From contig NVSW01000060.1 in the NCBI GenBank assembly GCA_002401365.1, forward strand, positions 1-16,411: DNA of 16,411 nt, read 5' to 3'. A program made the position numbers and the translations under genes. Every line of letters starts with the position of its first letter. The stretch's first letter is position 1. Below, one piece after another: positions 7,361 to 14,428 of this stretch. The notes under the pieces are model-generated. The model saw only the letters and a program-made list of their open reading frames with translations, had not been told where the DNA came from and searched no databases. Source of the DNA: Piscirickettsiaceae bacterium. GTDB lineage: Bacteria > Pseudomonadota > Gammaproteobacteria > Methylococcales > Cycloclasticaceae.

Positions 7361-7402
7361 TGCAAATATAGTATGCAATTTACACTACATACTTAATTTG
7401 CA
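7361..7402. repeat. Long inverted repeat upstream of hupS, candidate activator-binding (enhancer) site
   Basis: The left arm TGCAAATATAGTATG (7361-7375) and right arm CATACTTAATTTGCA (7388-7402) match as inverted repeats at 13 of 15 positions; the 12-bp spacer holds a further TGCAATT half-site. Its centre lies about 130 bp before the predicted transcription start of hupS, the usual place for an NtrC-family enhancer. It is AT-rich and has no T-run after it, so a terminator is less likely. Confidence 0.6.
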
Positions 7403-7486
7403 CCTCCTATAAAAACCATTGAGTTTCTGCCCCATGAAACACCTACTTGTCTGTTTAATAAAGACTTAAATTATATTTTTAAGTAA

Positions 7487-7502
7487 TGGCACAACAATTG
7501 CT
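7487..7502 (+). promoter_or_regulatory. Sigma-54 (-24/-12) promoter of hupSL
   Basis: TGGCAC (7487-7492), 5 bp, TTGCT (7498-7502) matches the sigma-54 consensus TGGCAC-N5-TTGCW exactly. The GG and GC are correctly spaced, giving a predicted start near 7513 and a leader of about 55 nt before the hupS ATG. It fits the GAFTGA-bearing activator encoded immediately upstream and the inverted repeat at 7361-7402. The stretch between repeat and promoter is AT-rich and could bend; no clear IHF site was found. Confidence 0.88.
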
Positions 7503-7567
7503 CTAGCTAACTTTAAGCAATGAAATTTATTGTTGATTTACTTACATAATCTAAACTGGAGGGTGAT

Positions 7568-8530
7568 ATGGCCAATATTTTATGGCTTCAAGGCGGTGCT
7601 TGCTCAGGCAATACAATGTCCTTTTTAAATGCAGAAGAACCTAGTGCCTGCGATCTGGTAACAGACTTCGGCATGAACATTCTTTGGCAACCATCACTGG
7701 GTGTAGAGCTTGGTGATGATGTTAAAAATATTTTAACCAACTGTATCAGTGGGGACACAAAACTAGACATCTTTGTTTTCGAAGGGTCAGTCGTTAACGC
7801 GCCGAATGGCACTGGGGAATGGAACCGTTTTTGTGGTCGCCCTATGAAAGAATGGGTTCGCGAATTATGCGATGTAGCTGATTTTGTTGTGGCGCTGGGC
7901 GATTGCGCAACTTATGGTGGCATACCAGCAACCGCACCGAATCCTTCAGAGTCTGAGGGCTTGCAGTTCTTGAAGCGTAAAAACGGTGGCTTCTTAGGTG
8001 GCGACTTTACGAGTAAAGCAGGTTTACCAGTGATTAATATCCCTGGTTGCCCAGCTCACCCAGATTGGGTAACTCAAATATTGGTTGCTATCGCAACGGG
8101 TCGCGCAGGCGATTTAGCGTTGGATGAATTTCAACGCCCTAAAACATTCTTCCAAAGCTTCACTCAAACAGGCTGTACTCGTAATATGCATTTTGCTTAC
8201 AAAGTGTCTACGACTGAGTTCGGCCAACGTAAAGGTTGCTTGTTCTATGACCTAGGCTGTCGTGGCCCGATGACGCATTCACCTTGTAACCGTATTTTGT
8301 GGAATCGTGTCTCGTCTAAAACACGGGCTGGTATGCCTTGCTTAGGTTGTACCGAACCAGAATTTCCGTTCTTTGATTTAGCGCCAGGTACCGTCTTTAA
8401 AACACAAACTGTAATGGGTATTCCAAAAGACTTACCAACAGGTGTTGATAAGAAAGGGTATATCAAATTAACAGGGGCCGCTAAAGCAGCCATGCCTAAA
8501 TGGGCAGAAGAAGACATATTCGTCGTTTAA
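7568..8530 (+). CDS. hupS: Group 2a-type [NiFe]-hydrogenase small (FeS) subunit
   Basis: This 320-residue subunit carries electrons from the NiFe site through three FeS clusters. It starts directly at MANILWLQGGACSGN with no Tat signal or C-terminal anchor helix, so the enzyme is cytoplasmic, as in cyanobacterial HupSL and mycobacterial Huc. Cluster ligands by position are: proximal C12, C113 (ALGDCATYGG) and C161 (NIPGCPAHPDW), with N15 where group 1 enzymes have a fourth Cys; distal C203, C224 and C230, with Q200 where they have His; medial C240, C258 and C261. This three-by-three pattern matches the three [3Fe-4S] clusters reported for Huc. The ATG at 7568 is preceded by GGAGGGTGAT. It is first in the sigma-54-driven operon, 12 bp before hupL. 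The substrate is H2 and the physiological direction is probably uptake; the electron acceptor is not shown by the sequence. Confidence 0.96.
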   Translation: MANILWLQGGACSGNTMSFLNAEEPSACDLVTDFGMNILWQPSLGVELGDDVKNILTNCISGDTKLDIFVFEGSVVNAPNGTGEWNRFCGRPMKEWVRELCDVADFVVALGDCATYGGIPATAPNPSESEGLQFLKRKNGGFLGGDFTSKAGLPVINIPGCPAHPDWVTQILVAIATGRAGDLALDEFQRPKTFFQSFTQTGCTRNMHFAYKVSTTEFGQRKGCLFYDLGCRGPMTHSPCNRILWNRVSSKTRAGMPCLGCTEPEFPFFDLAPGTVFKTQTVMGIPKDLPTGVDKKGYIKLTGAAKAAMPKWAEEDIFVV

Positions 8531-8542
8531 GGAGATCATAAA

Positions 8543-10141
8543 ATGTCACAAGTACAAACATTAGATATTTCACCAGTTGGACGTGTTGAGGGTGACCTTG
8601 ACGTCCGCGTAGATATTGAAGATGGCGTTGTCGTTAACGCCTGGACCTCAGCGGAACTTTTCCGTGGTTTTGAAATTATTCTTAGAGATAAAGATCCACA
8701 AGCCGGCTTAGTTGTCACTCCACGTGCATGCGGCATCTGTGGTGCGTCTCACTTAACTTGCGCAGCTTGGGCGCTCGATACTGCATGGGGCACAGAAGTG
8801 CCACGCAATGCAATTATTGCGCGTAACTTAGGTCAATTAGCCGAAAGCCTACAAAGTTTGCCACGTCATCATTACGGTTTATTTATGATTGACATGTGTA
8901 ATAAGAATTATAAAGACAGCCCTTTTTATGAAGAAGCTGTTAAACGTTGGGCTCCCTTCACGGGCACAAATTATGAACTAGGTGTCACTATTTCTGGTCG
9001 CCCTGTGGAAATTTACGCCATGTTAGGCGGACAATGGCCACACTCTAGTTTCATGGTTCCTGGTGGCGTTATGTGTTCACCAACATTAACCGATGTTACG
9101 CGTTCATGGTCTATTCTTGAGCATTTCAGAACCAATTGGATTGAGCCTATGTGGCTTGGTTGCTCACTTGAGCGTTATGAAGAAATCCAAACGTATGAAG
9201 ACTTCATGGTTTGGCTTGATGAAAAACCAGAACACGCTAATTCAGATCTTGGCATGATGTGGCGTATGGGTTGCGATATTGGCTTAGACAAATACGGCAA
9301 GGGCGTAGATAAGTTCGTATCGTGGGGCTACCTTCCACACGAAGAGAAGTACAATAAACCAACTATCGAAAGCCGTAACCATTCTGTCCATATGCCTGGC
9401 GGCGTATTTGACGGAGCAACCGGTTCACACAAACTTATGGATCAAGCAATGACGCGTGAAGACACTACGCACGCATGGTACGAAGAAGAAGGCGGCCCAG
9501 TTCATCCATTTGATAGAACGACAAAACCAATCTCAAATAATAAACATGATTTTGAGAACAATTACACGTGGTCAACAGCAACCATACATGAAGAAAATGG
9601 TCACCTTGAAGCTGGCCCACTAGCCCGTGAGTTAATTTACGGTGGTGAGCACATGGAAGACTGGCAATACAAAGACGGCTTGATTCTAGACATGTATAAA
9701 AAAATGGGTGGCGCAAATGTGTTGCTGCGTCATTTTGCACGTATGCATGAAGTTAAATCTATCTATCGTAATATGGAGCGTTGTTTGCGTGAATTGCGTT
9801 TAGATGAGCCTTTTTATATCAAGCCAAAAGAACAGGATGGTAAAGGCTGGGGAGCGACTGAAGCAATTCGTGGGGCACTTTGCCATTGGATTGAAGTTGA
9901 AGGCGGAAAAATCAAGAACTATCAAATTATTGCACCAACAACTTGGAATGTAGGTCCGCGTGATGAAACAGAAGAGCGTGGCCCAATTGAGGAAGCACTC
10001 ATTGGAACACCTATCGCTGATACAAGCGATCCTGTCGAAGTTGGTCATGTGGCTAGATCGTTTGATTCATGCCTTGTATGCACAGTTCACGCACACGATG
10101 CCAAGACAGGTGAAGAATTATCTCGCTTTAAAACGTCATAA
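8543..10141 (+). CDS. hupL: Group 2a-type [NiFe]-hydrogenase large (catalytic) subunit
   Basis: This 532-residue subunit holds the NiFe(CN)2CO active site that splits H2. The N-terminal L1 motif is RACGICGASH (61-70, ligands C63 and C66), preceded by GRVEGDLDVRV (13-23). The C-terminal L2 motif is DSCLVCTVH (508-516, ligands C510 and C513), with Ser where many enzymes have Pro after the Asp. The residues after H516 (AHDAKTGEELSRFKTS, 16 residues) form the extension removed by the maturation protease encoded downstream at 11787. The Shine-Dalgarno AAGGAG lies about 8 nt before the ATG at 8543. Length and motifs agree with group 2a uptake enzymes, and with no Tat-bearing partner it stays in the cytoplasm. 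A 9-bp RNA hairpin follows the stop codon. Confidence 0.97.
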   Translation: MSQVQTLDISPVGRVEGDLDVRVDIEDGVVVNAWTSAELFRGFEIILRDKDPQAGLVVTPRACGICGASHLTCAAWALDTAWGTEVPRNAIIARNLGQLAESLQSLPRHHYGLFMIDMCNKNYKDSPFYEEAVKRWAPFTGTNYELGVTISGRPVEIYAMLGGQWPHSSFMVPGGVMCSPTLTDVTRSWSILEHFRTNWIEPMWLGCSLERYEEIQTYEDFMVWLDEKPEHANSDLGMMWRMGCDIGLDKYGKGVDKFVSWGYLPHEEKYNKPTIESRNHSVHMPGGVFDGATGSHKLMDQAMTREDTTHAWYEEEGGPVHPFDRTTKPISNNKHDFENNYTWSTATIHEENGHLEAGPLARELIYGGEHMEDWQYKDGLILDMYKKMGGANVLLRHFARMHEVKSIYRNMERCLRELRLDEPFYIKPKEQDGKGWGATEAIRGALCHWIEVEGGKIKNYQIIAPTTWNVGPRDETEERGPIEEALIGTPIADTSDPVEVGHVARSFDSCLVCTVHAHDAKTGEELSRFKTS

Positions 10142-10158
10142 TTTATCCTTTATGTAAA

Positions 10159-10182
10159 CGCCGATAATATCTATTGTCGGCG
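10159..10182 (+). terminator. Stem-loop after hupL (partial terminator or mRNA-stabilising hairpin)
   Basis: CGCCGATAA (10159-10167) and TTGTCGGCG (10174-10182) pair over 9 bp, including one G-U, with loop TATCTA; CTTATTTA follows. The tail is too poor in T for a strong terminator. Lying between hupL and the next small gene, it could protect the hupSL message or reduce downstream transcription. Confidence 0.5.
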
Positions 10183-10213
10183 CTTATTTAATAACAATAA
10201 TAAGGAGGGTATG

Positions 10214-10528
10214 ATGAGTACAAAAGATGATGATGCATTGCGTGATCATATTGGGCGCTTAATGTCCAATGGACTTGAAACCAAGACCGAGCCTTTTCCC
10301 GAAAATAATTTCGAGTTTGAAGCTGTTCTGGATGAACTAAGAGATTTAGACCCTGACAACCTAGAAGAAAGACTCGTTATATCTGGCTTTGTCGACAAGC
10401 CTTACGGCGAAGATGAGCAAAGATGTTTGGAGTGCATGTATTACCTAGTCCACCGTAAATGGTGTGACTTGCCAGAATTAGCTGTACCTGTTGAAGCTGA
10501 GTGGTGGTGTCGGCTTTGGAGGATATAA
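10214..10528 (+). CDS. Small four-cysteine HiPIP-like protein A, hydrogenase-associated
   Basis: An acidic 104-residue protein that I know only as a hydrogenase-locus protein without a settled role. The C-terminal 34 residues hold four cysteines, C71-x2-C74-x9-C84-x14-C99, in the context CMYYLVHR, CDLPEL, W-W-C-R-L-W-R-I. The order and neighbours (C-x2-C, then C-x-L with a nearby P, then aromatic before the last Cys and Trp three residues after) resemble high-potential iron-sulfur proteins, which bind one [4Fe-4S] cluster. There is no signal peptide, unlike periplasmic HiPIPs. A zinc site is the alternative. AAGGAGG (10202-10208) is only 2 nt from the first ATG at 10211 but 5 nt from the next at 10214, so I chose 10214. 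It is a tandem paralogue of the gene at 10600. Confidence 0.85.
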   Translation: MSTKDDDALRDHIGRLMSNGLETKTEPFPENNFEFEAVLDELRDLDPDNLEERLVISGFVDKPYGEDEQRCLECMYYLVHRKWCDLPELAVPVEAEWWCRLWRI

Positions 10529-10543
10529 AATATTTAAGTTAAC

Positions 10544-10565
10544 GGGGTGTTGCTTTCAACACCTC
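10544..10565 (+). terminator. Stem-loop between the two HiPIP-like genes
   Basis: GGGGTGTTG (10544-10552) and CAACACCTC (10557-10565) form a 9-bp stem with one G-U and loop CTTT. No T-run follows, so it is more likely an mRNA processing or stability element than a full terminator. It mirrors the hairpin after hupL in stem length and position before a small gene. Confidence 0.45.
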
Positions 10566-10599
10566 ATGCTTAGATAAAAGGAATTAAAAAGGGGCGCAT

Positions 10600-10950
10600 G
10601 TGAGTGACGAACTAGCTTCTTCAACGAGCAAAGATGATAAAAACCTACGGCATCGACTTGAAGCCGCTCTATCTAATGGCCTAAACACACAAGTTGAACC
10701 TCGCGCCTATGAGCACGACGATATTCTTCGAATAGTGTCTGAATTACAAAGCCTCAATAAAACAGATTATGACGACAAGCTAATCTTGGCTGGCTTTACA
10801 CTCGACGCCTATAACCCCGGGGATGATCCAGATGATAATCAGGCTTGTGAAACGTGTATGTACTATTTGGTACACCGACAATTTTGTGAACTTCCAGAAT
10901 TGATGTTACCCGTTAAAGAAAACTGGTCATGTCGATTATGGCGCATTTAA
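10600..10950 (+). CDS. Small four-cysteine HiPIP-like protein B, paralogue of A
   Basis: A 116-residue acidic protein with the same layout as the gene at 10214. The shared S-N-G-L-x-T-x2-E-P element falls near residues 25-34, and the C-terminus is almost identical: C83-x2-C86-M-Y-Y-L-V-H-R-x2-C96-E-L-P-E-L, then P-V, then W-S-C111-R-L-W-R-I. All four cysteines and the tryptophans are kept while the middle of the protein has diverged, as expected if the C-terminal module binds a cluster. There is no signal peptide. The start is GTG at 10600 with AGGGG about 7 nt upstream; the ATG two bases earlier runs straight into a stop. It is likely a product of tandem duplication. Function is inferred: electron carrier for, or assembly partner of, HupSL. 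Confidence 0.84.
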   Translation: MSDELASSTSKDDKNLRHRLEAALSNGLNTQVEPRAYEHDDILRIVSELQSLNKTDYDDKLILAGFTLDAYNPGDDPDDNQACETCMYYLVHRQFCELPELMLPVKENWSCRLWRI

Positions 10951-11077
10951 TGCGTTTTAGACTAAAAGTATAACCCTCTTTACAAGCAAAAAAAACACCC
11001 CGAAGTAGTAAAAAAGGTATCCTAAGTACCACTAATTAATAGTGTCCTAATAATTTTCAACGCAAGTATAAACGCAC

Positions 11078-11767
11078 ATGTCTCAAGATGAATTTCAGCA
11101 ACAACTTAAAGTAGCTTATGAAAATGAGCGCGATTTAGTCACTAAGCAATGTGGTGATGGCGCTAAGTTCGACTCTGTAAACAATGCCACAAAAACATTT
11201 TACCAACGGCTCGACGACACCATTAAAGGTGCATCAATGCACGTCAGCGAAGGTGTTGATTGCCGACAAGGGTGTTCATATTGTTGTTACTTTAGAGTCG
11301 ATGTCAGCGCAAACGAGGTTTTCACTCTGGCAGATTATGTCCAATCAACGTTCGATAAAAATGACCTAGACAATCTTTTACAAAAAGCCACTGATAATAA
11401 AAAGAAGATCAGCATGCTATCTCAGGCCAAAAGGGTTGTTACAAACATTGCTTGCCCCCTTCTTGATGAGGAAGGCTCATGCACGGTTTATGAAGCACGC
11501 CCCTCTATGTGCAGAAAAATCCACTCAACTGATGTCCAAGCTTGCAAAGCATCGTATGACACTCCAGAAGAAGCAAATATAAAAAATGCCGAACACCCAG
11601 TGTTATCTGCGATTACCATGACGATGTTAACAGCTGCTCGCGATGGGTTTTCTGCTAAAGGAATGGACCCTGAGGTATACGATCTTAATGAAGTACTTAT
11701 TGATGCTTTGGAAGACGGCAAATACAAAAAAAGGTGGCTCAATGGCAAGAAAGCGTTCCCTTCATAA
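11078..11767 (+). CDS. YkgJ-family cysteine-cluster protein
   Basis: A 229-residue soluble protein with the YkgJ-type cysteine cluster: C62-x3-C66-x2-C69-C70 (CRQGCSYCC), C126 (ACPLL), C135 (GSCTVYEARP), C145 (SMCR) and C156. Members of this family are thought to bind zinc or iron, and the function is unproven for most. At hydrogenase loci a role in FeS or metal-centre assembly is a reasonable guess, and this one lies directly before the processing protease (19 bp). No good Shine-Dalgarno precedes the ATG at 11078, and 127 bp separate it from the previous gene, so it may have its own weak promoter or be poorly translated. Confidence 0.86.
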   Translation: MSQDEFQQQLKVAYENERDLVTKQCGDGAKFDSVNNATKTFYQRLDDTIKGASMHVSEGVDCRQGCSYCCYFRVDVSANEVFTLADYVQSTFDKNDLDNLLQKATDNKKKISMLSQAKRVVTNIACPLLDEEGSCTVYEARPSMCRKIHSTDVQACKASYDTPEEANIKNAEHPVLSAITMTMLTAARDGFSAKGMDPEVYDLNEVLIDALEDGKYKKRWLNGKKAFPS

Positions 11768-11786
11768 AAATTTATTGGTGACTTAA

Positions 11787-12263
11787 ATGCTTGTTATTAT
11801 TGGTTGTGGAAACCCGAATAGATTAGATGATGGGGCTGGTGTATACGTTGCCCAAGAACTCATCAAGCTTCTCAATGAATCTCCCGTCCCTGATGTTCGC
11901 GTCTTTGATGCCGGCACATCAGGTATGGATATAATGTTTCAAGCACGCGGTTGTGATGCGTTGATTATTATTGATGCCAACCAAAGTGATTCTGATCCAG
12001 GAACAGTGTTTGAAGTACCGGGTTCTGAGCTCGAAAACATCCCCATGCCAAGTTACAACCTACACGACTTTAGATGGGATAACGCCCTGTATGCAGGACG
12101 TCAAATTTACAAGGACGACTTCCCCACCAACATCAACGTGTTCCTCATAGAGGTAGAAAGCCTTGATTTAGGGATTGGGTTATCCAAACCAGTGCAACAA
12201 GCCTCAGATCGCGTTATAGAACTTATAATGGCTAAGGTTAAACAATATAACAAAGCGACATGA
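11787..12263 (+). CDS. Hydrogenase maturation protease (HupW/HyaD/HybD family)
   Basis: This 158-residue endopeptidase removes the C-terminal extension of the large subunit once nickel is in place, letting the active site close. The family start LVIIGCGNPNRLDDGAGVYV is clear. Comparison with E. coli HybD puts the nickel-sensing residues at D15 (Glu in HybD), D63 (IIDANQ) and H93 (YNLHDF). The target should be HupL cut after H516. The Shine-Dalgarno is weak (GGTGA, about 7 nt from the ATG). Its stop overlaps the next start as ATGA (12260-12263). In group 2a systems this protease is usually named HupW; I leave the symbol blank because the family names overlap. Confidence 0.93.
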   Translation: MLVIIGCGNPNRLDDGAGVYVAQELIKLLNESPVPDVRVFDAGTSGMDIMFQARGCDALIIIDANQSDSDPGTVFEVPGSELENIPMPSYNLHDFRWDNALYAGRQIYKDDFPTNINVFLIEVESLDLGIGLSKPVQQASDRVIELIMAKVKQYNKAT

Positions 12264-12559
12264 ATCAAATACGGCTATCTAACGGCAACCTATACCTTGA
12301 AAATGAGTTGTATGAAAAGTACTTTAGCTCCATCGACTCTATCGCACTAGTCGAAAAAGGTTCATTATTTCTAATGATGCCTGTGCAACAAGCCGGTGGC
12401 GGCCTTTTGTTAAAAATAAGAAATGCTAAAGGTGATCGCATGGTTCACGCCATAGAATTTTTTCAACAATATGGATTGGAACTAGAACAAGACAAAATAC
12501 TAGACGTCACGTGGAACTCTGACTTATGCGCATTAACATTTTCAATTAACGAGCCCTGA
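12260..12559 (+). CDS. Unrecognised 99-residue protein coupled to the protease
   Basis: I do not recognise a family. The protein is small and soluble-looking, with a predicted mix of strands and one helix (about residues 57-76), no cysteine pair, no signal peptide and no membrane segment. It has a glycine-rich turn Q-A-G-G-G (45-49) after the strand SLFLMMPV. The ATG overlaps the protease stop (ATGA), so the two are made together, which suggests a helper for HupL processing or folding; that is inference. It is the last gene of the hydrogenase operon, and no clear terminator follows it. Confidence 0.78.
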   Translation: MNQIRLSNGNLYLENELYEKYFSSIDSIALVEKGSLFLMMPVQQAGGGLLLKIRNAKGDRMVHAIEFFQQYGLELEQDKILDVTWNSDLCALTFSINEP

Positions 12560-13013
12560 TTCGTTCATTAGATACTCTATCTATTTAATAATAGGTCATC
12601 ATAACGACTTTAATTATTGTAATTAGTTACTGAAGCAACACTCTTTTAGGCGCTCTTTTTGCGTCTTTACCCATCGTCTCATTTCCAGCCTTCATTTGGC
12701 TGTATATCGACACGTAAGATACAGGACGCACTATCTTCACAAATACTTTGGCTCGTCATACCCTCTTTATTGTTTTTGTATTATTTCCTACATTTCTAAA
12801 ACTAAACTTCAGTTTTGCAATACGCAACAGACACTCTAATACGAATTTAACTATGCCACTACAACCCGTGAAGCTCTTCTGCCTAACGAGATGGAGTGCA
12901 CATAAAGTAATCCGTACGCCGACAATAAATAATTACCCTTAAATTCAAGCCCAAAGCAGGCAGTAAAACTATTGGCTGTAATGGGCCCGATAATAATGCC
13001 CCACAACTCAGCG
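12560..13013. other. Convergent non-coding gap with no gene recognised
   Basis: The 454 bp lie between the ends of the hydrogenase operon and pntB. I read both strands and found no convincing protein, RNA gene or strong GC-rich terminator. The only structures are short AT-rich ones, such as AAAACT-7-AGTTTT near 12798-12816. A 64-codon open frame at 12748 has no family match by eye and no good ribosome site. Confidence 0.5.
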
Positions 13014-14417
13014 TTACTTACTCAGAAACTTCAACACCTCATCTACGCTGTCTTTTGCATCACCAAATAACATCCGCGTGTTTTCTTTATAGAAAAGCGG
13101 GTTATCAACACCGGCATACCCTGCACTCATGCCACGTTTCAGCACAATAGTGGTCTTGCCTTTCCAAGGTTCTAATACCGGCATGCCCGCAATAGGGCTG
13201 TCTGCTACATCTTGTGCTGCAGGGTTCACAATATCATTAGCACCAATCACCACCGACACGTCCACATTGGGGAAGTCAGGGTTCACTTCATCCATTTCAT
13301 ACACAATGTCATAAGGCACTTTTGCTTCTGCCAATAACACATTCATATGACCTGGCATACGACCAGCAACCGGATGGATGCCAAAACGTACATTGACACC
13401 CTTGTCGCGTAGCTTCTTGGTTATTTCATACACAATATGTTGCGCTTGCGCCACCGCCATACCGTAGCCTGGGATAATCATTACTTCTTTTGCACTTTCC
13501 AACAAATGCGCTGCTTCTTCAGGCTGAATTTGACTGACATCACCGACATCACCTGTGGCGCCAGCAGGGCCTGCTGATGTTGACTTGGAACCCAAACCGC
13601 CCAAGATCACGTTCACAAATTTGCGGTTCATCGCCTTACACATAATGTAACTAAGAATCGCGCCACTGCTGCCGACGAGTGCGCCAACCACAATCAACAG
13701 ATCGTTGCCCAGCATAAAACCCATTGCTGCTGCAGCCCAACCAGAGTAGCTGTTCAACATAGAAACAACCACGGGCATATCTGCGCCCCCAATAGCGATC
13801 ACCATGTGCACACCAAACATCAATGCAATAATTGTCATCAGTATTAAGATAGTCAAACCACCACCGGCAGCGGATTGCTCTACGTATAAAAATGCTAACC
13901 AAATAGCCGCAATCAATAACCCCAGGTTAAATAAATGCCGCCCCGGTAACTGCAACGGTCTACCACTGATTTTTGCACTCAGTTTTAAATACGCAGCAAT
14001 CGAACCAGAAAGGGTGATCGCACCAATTAAAATACCAATATAGGTCTCAACATCATGAATCGTTTTTTCAATGCCTATCATTGTTGCAGAATGATCTAAT
14101 GCGTTGGCATAACCGACAAACACCGCCGCCAAACCGACCATGCTGTGAAGCATAGCGACCAACTCTGGCATATGGGTCATCTCAACACGTTTTGCCAAAA
14201 CCCAACCAATATAACCACCGACAACAACCCCAGCGATTAAAAATTCATGGTTATCGGTAACCACACCAAAGATAGTAACCATCAGCGCAATGCCCATGCC
14301 TAACATCCCGTAGAAATTACCACGACGTGCAGTTTCCTGATGACTTAAACCCGCCAGGGCCAAAATGAACAGTGCGCTCGCACCAATATATGAAGCTGTA
14401 ATTACACCTGAACTCAT
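13014..14417 (-). CDS. pntB: NAD(P) transhydrogenase subunit beta
   Basis: PntB, with PntA, couples hydride transfer between NADH and NADP+ to proton entry across the inner membrane, mainly supplying NADPH. The 467 residues (E. coli about 462) begin with a multi-helix membrane domain (about 1-265, including NSYSGWAAAAMGFML) and end in the NADP(H)-binding domain III. Visible there are PGYGMAVAQAQ, GIHPVAGRMPGHMNVLLAEA, VVIGANDIVNPAAQ and LKRGMSAGYAGVDNPLF, all hallmark segments. The linker is rich in Gly, Ala and Ser. AAGGA lies upstream of the ATG at 14417, and the gap to pntA is 11 bp, so they form an operon. It converges on the hydrogenase operon and need not be functionally tied to it. Confidence 0.97.
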   Translation of the reverse strand: MSSGVITASYIGASALFILALAGLSHQETARRGNFYGMLGMGIALMVTIFGVVTDNHEFLIAGVVVGGYIGWVLAKRVEMTHMPELVAMLHSMVGLAAVFVGYANALDHSATMIGIEKTIHDVETYIGILIGAITLSGSIAAYLKLSAKISGRPLQLPGRHLFNLGLLIAAIWLAFLYVEQSAAGGGLTILILMTIIALMFGVHMVIAIGGADMPVVVSMLNSYSGWAAAAMGFMLGNDLLIVVGALVGSSGAILSYIMCKAMNRKFVNVILGGLGSKSTSAGPAGATGDVGDVSQIQPEEAAHLLESAKEVMIIPGYGMAVAQAQHIVYEITKKLRDKGVNVRFGIHPVAGRMPGHMNVLLAEAKVPYDIVYEMDEVNPDFPNVDVSVVIGANDIVNPAAQDVADSPIAGMPVLEPWKGKTTIVLKRGMSAGYAGVDNPLFYKENTRMLFGDAKDSVDEVLKFLSK

Positions 14418-14428
14418 AATAATTATCC

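Noticed and set aside
7403..7486. IHF site between enhancer and sigma-54 promoter
   Set aside because: The best candidate (AATAAAGACTTAA near 7458) differs from consensus at two core positions, too weak to call in AT-rich DNA.
7568..7640. Tat signal peptide on HupS from an upstream start
   Set aside because: The strong Shine-Dalgarno fixes the ATG at 7568, the FeS motif begins within 12 residues, and no R-R-x-F-x-K is encoded upstream.
9465..10157. Long opposite-strand and overlapping open frames inside hupL
   Set aside because: They are shadows of a clearly conserved coding frame and show no family resemblance.
10955..10967. TTTTAG-A-CTAAAA palindrome just after protein B
   Set aside because: The one-base loop cannot form a hairpin, and the arms are AT-rich; it is probably chance.
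12590..12680. Terminator for the hydrogenase operon around the CTCTTTT/CTCTTTTT runs
   Set aside because: The T-runs are not preceded by an inverted repeat on either strand.
12748..12942. 64-codon open frame in the convergent gap
   Set aside because: No family resemblance, no Shine-Dalgarno, and a composition like that of neighbouring non-coding DNA.
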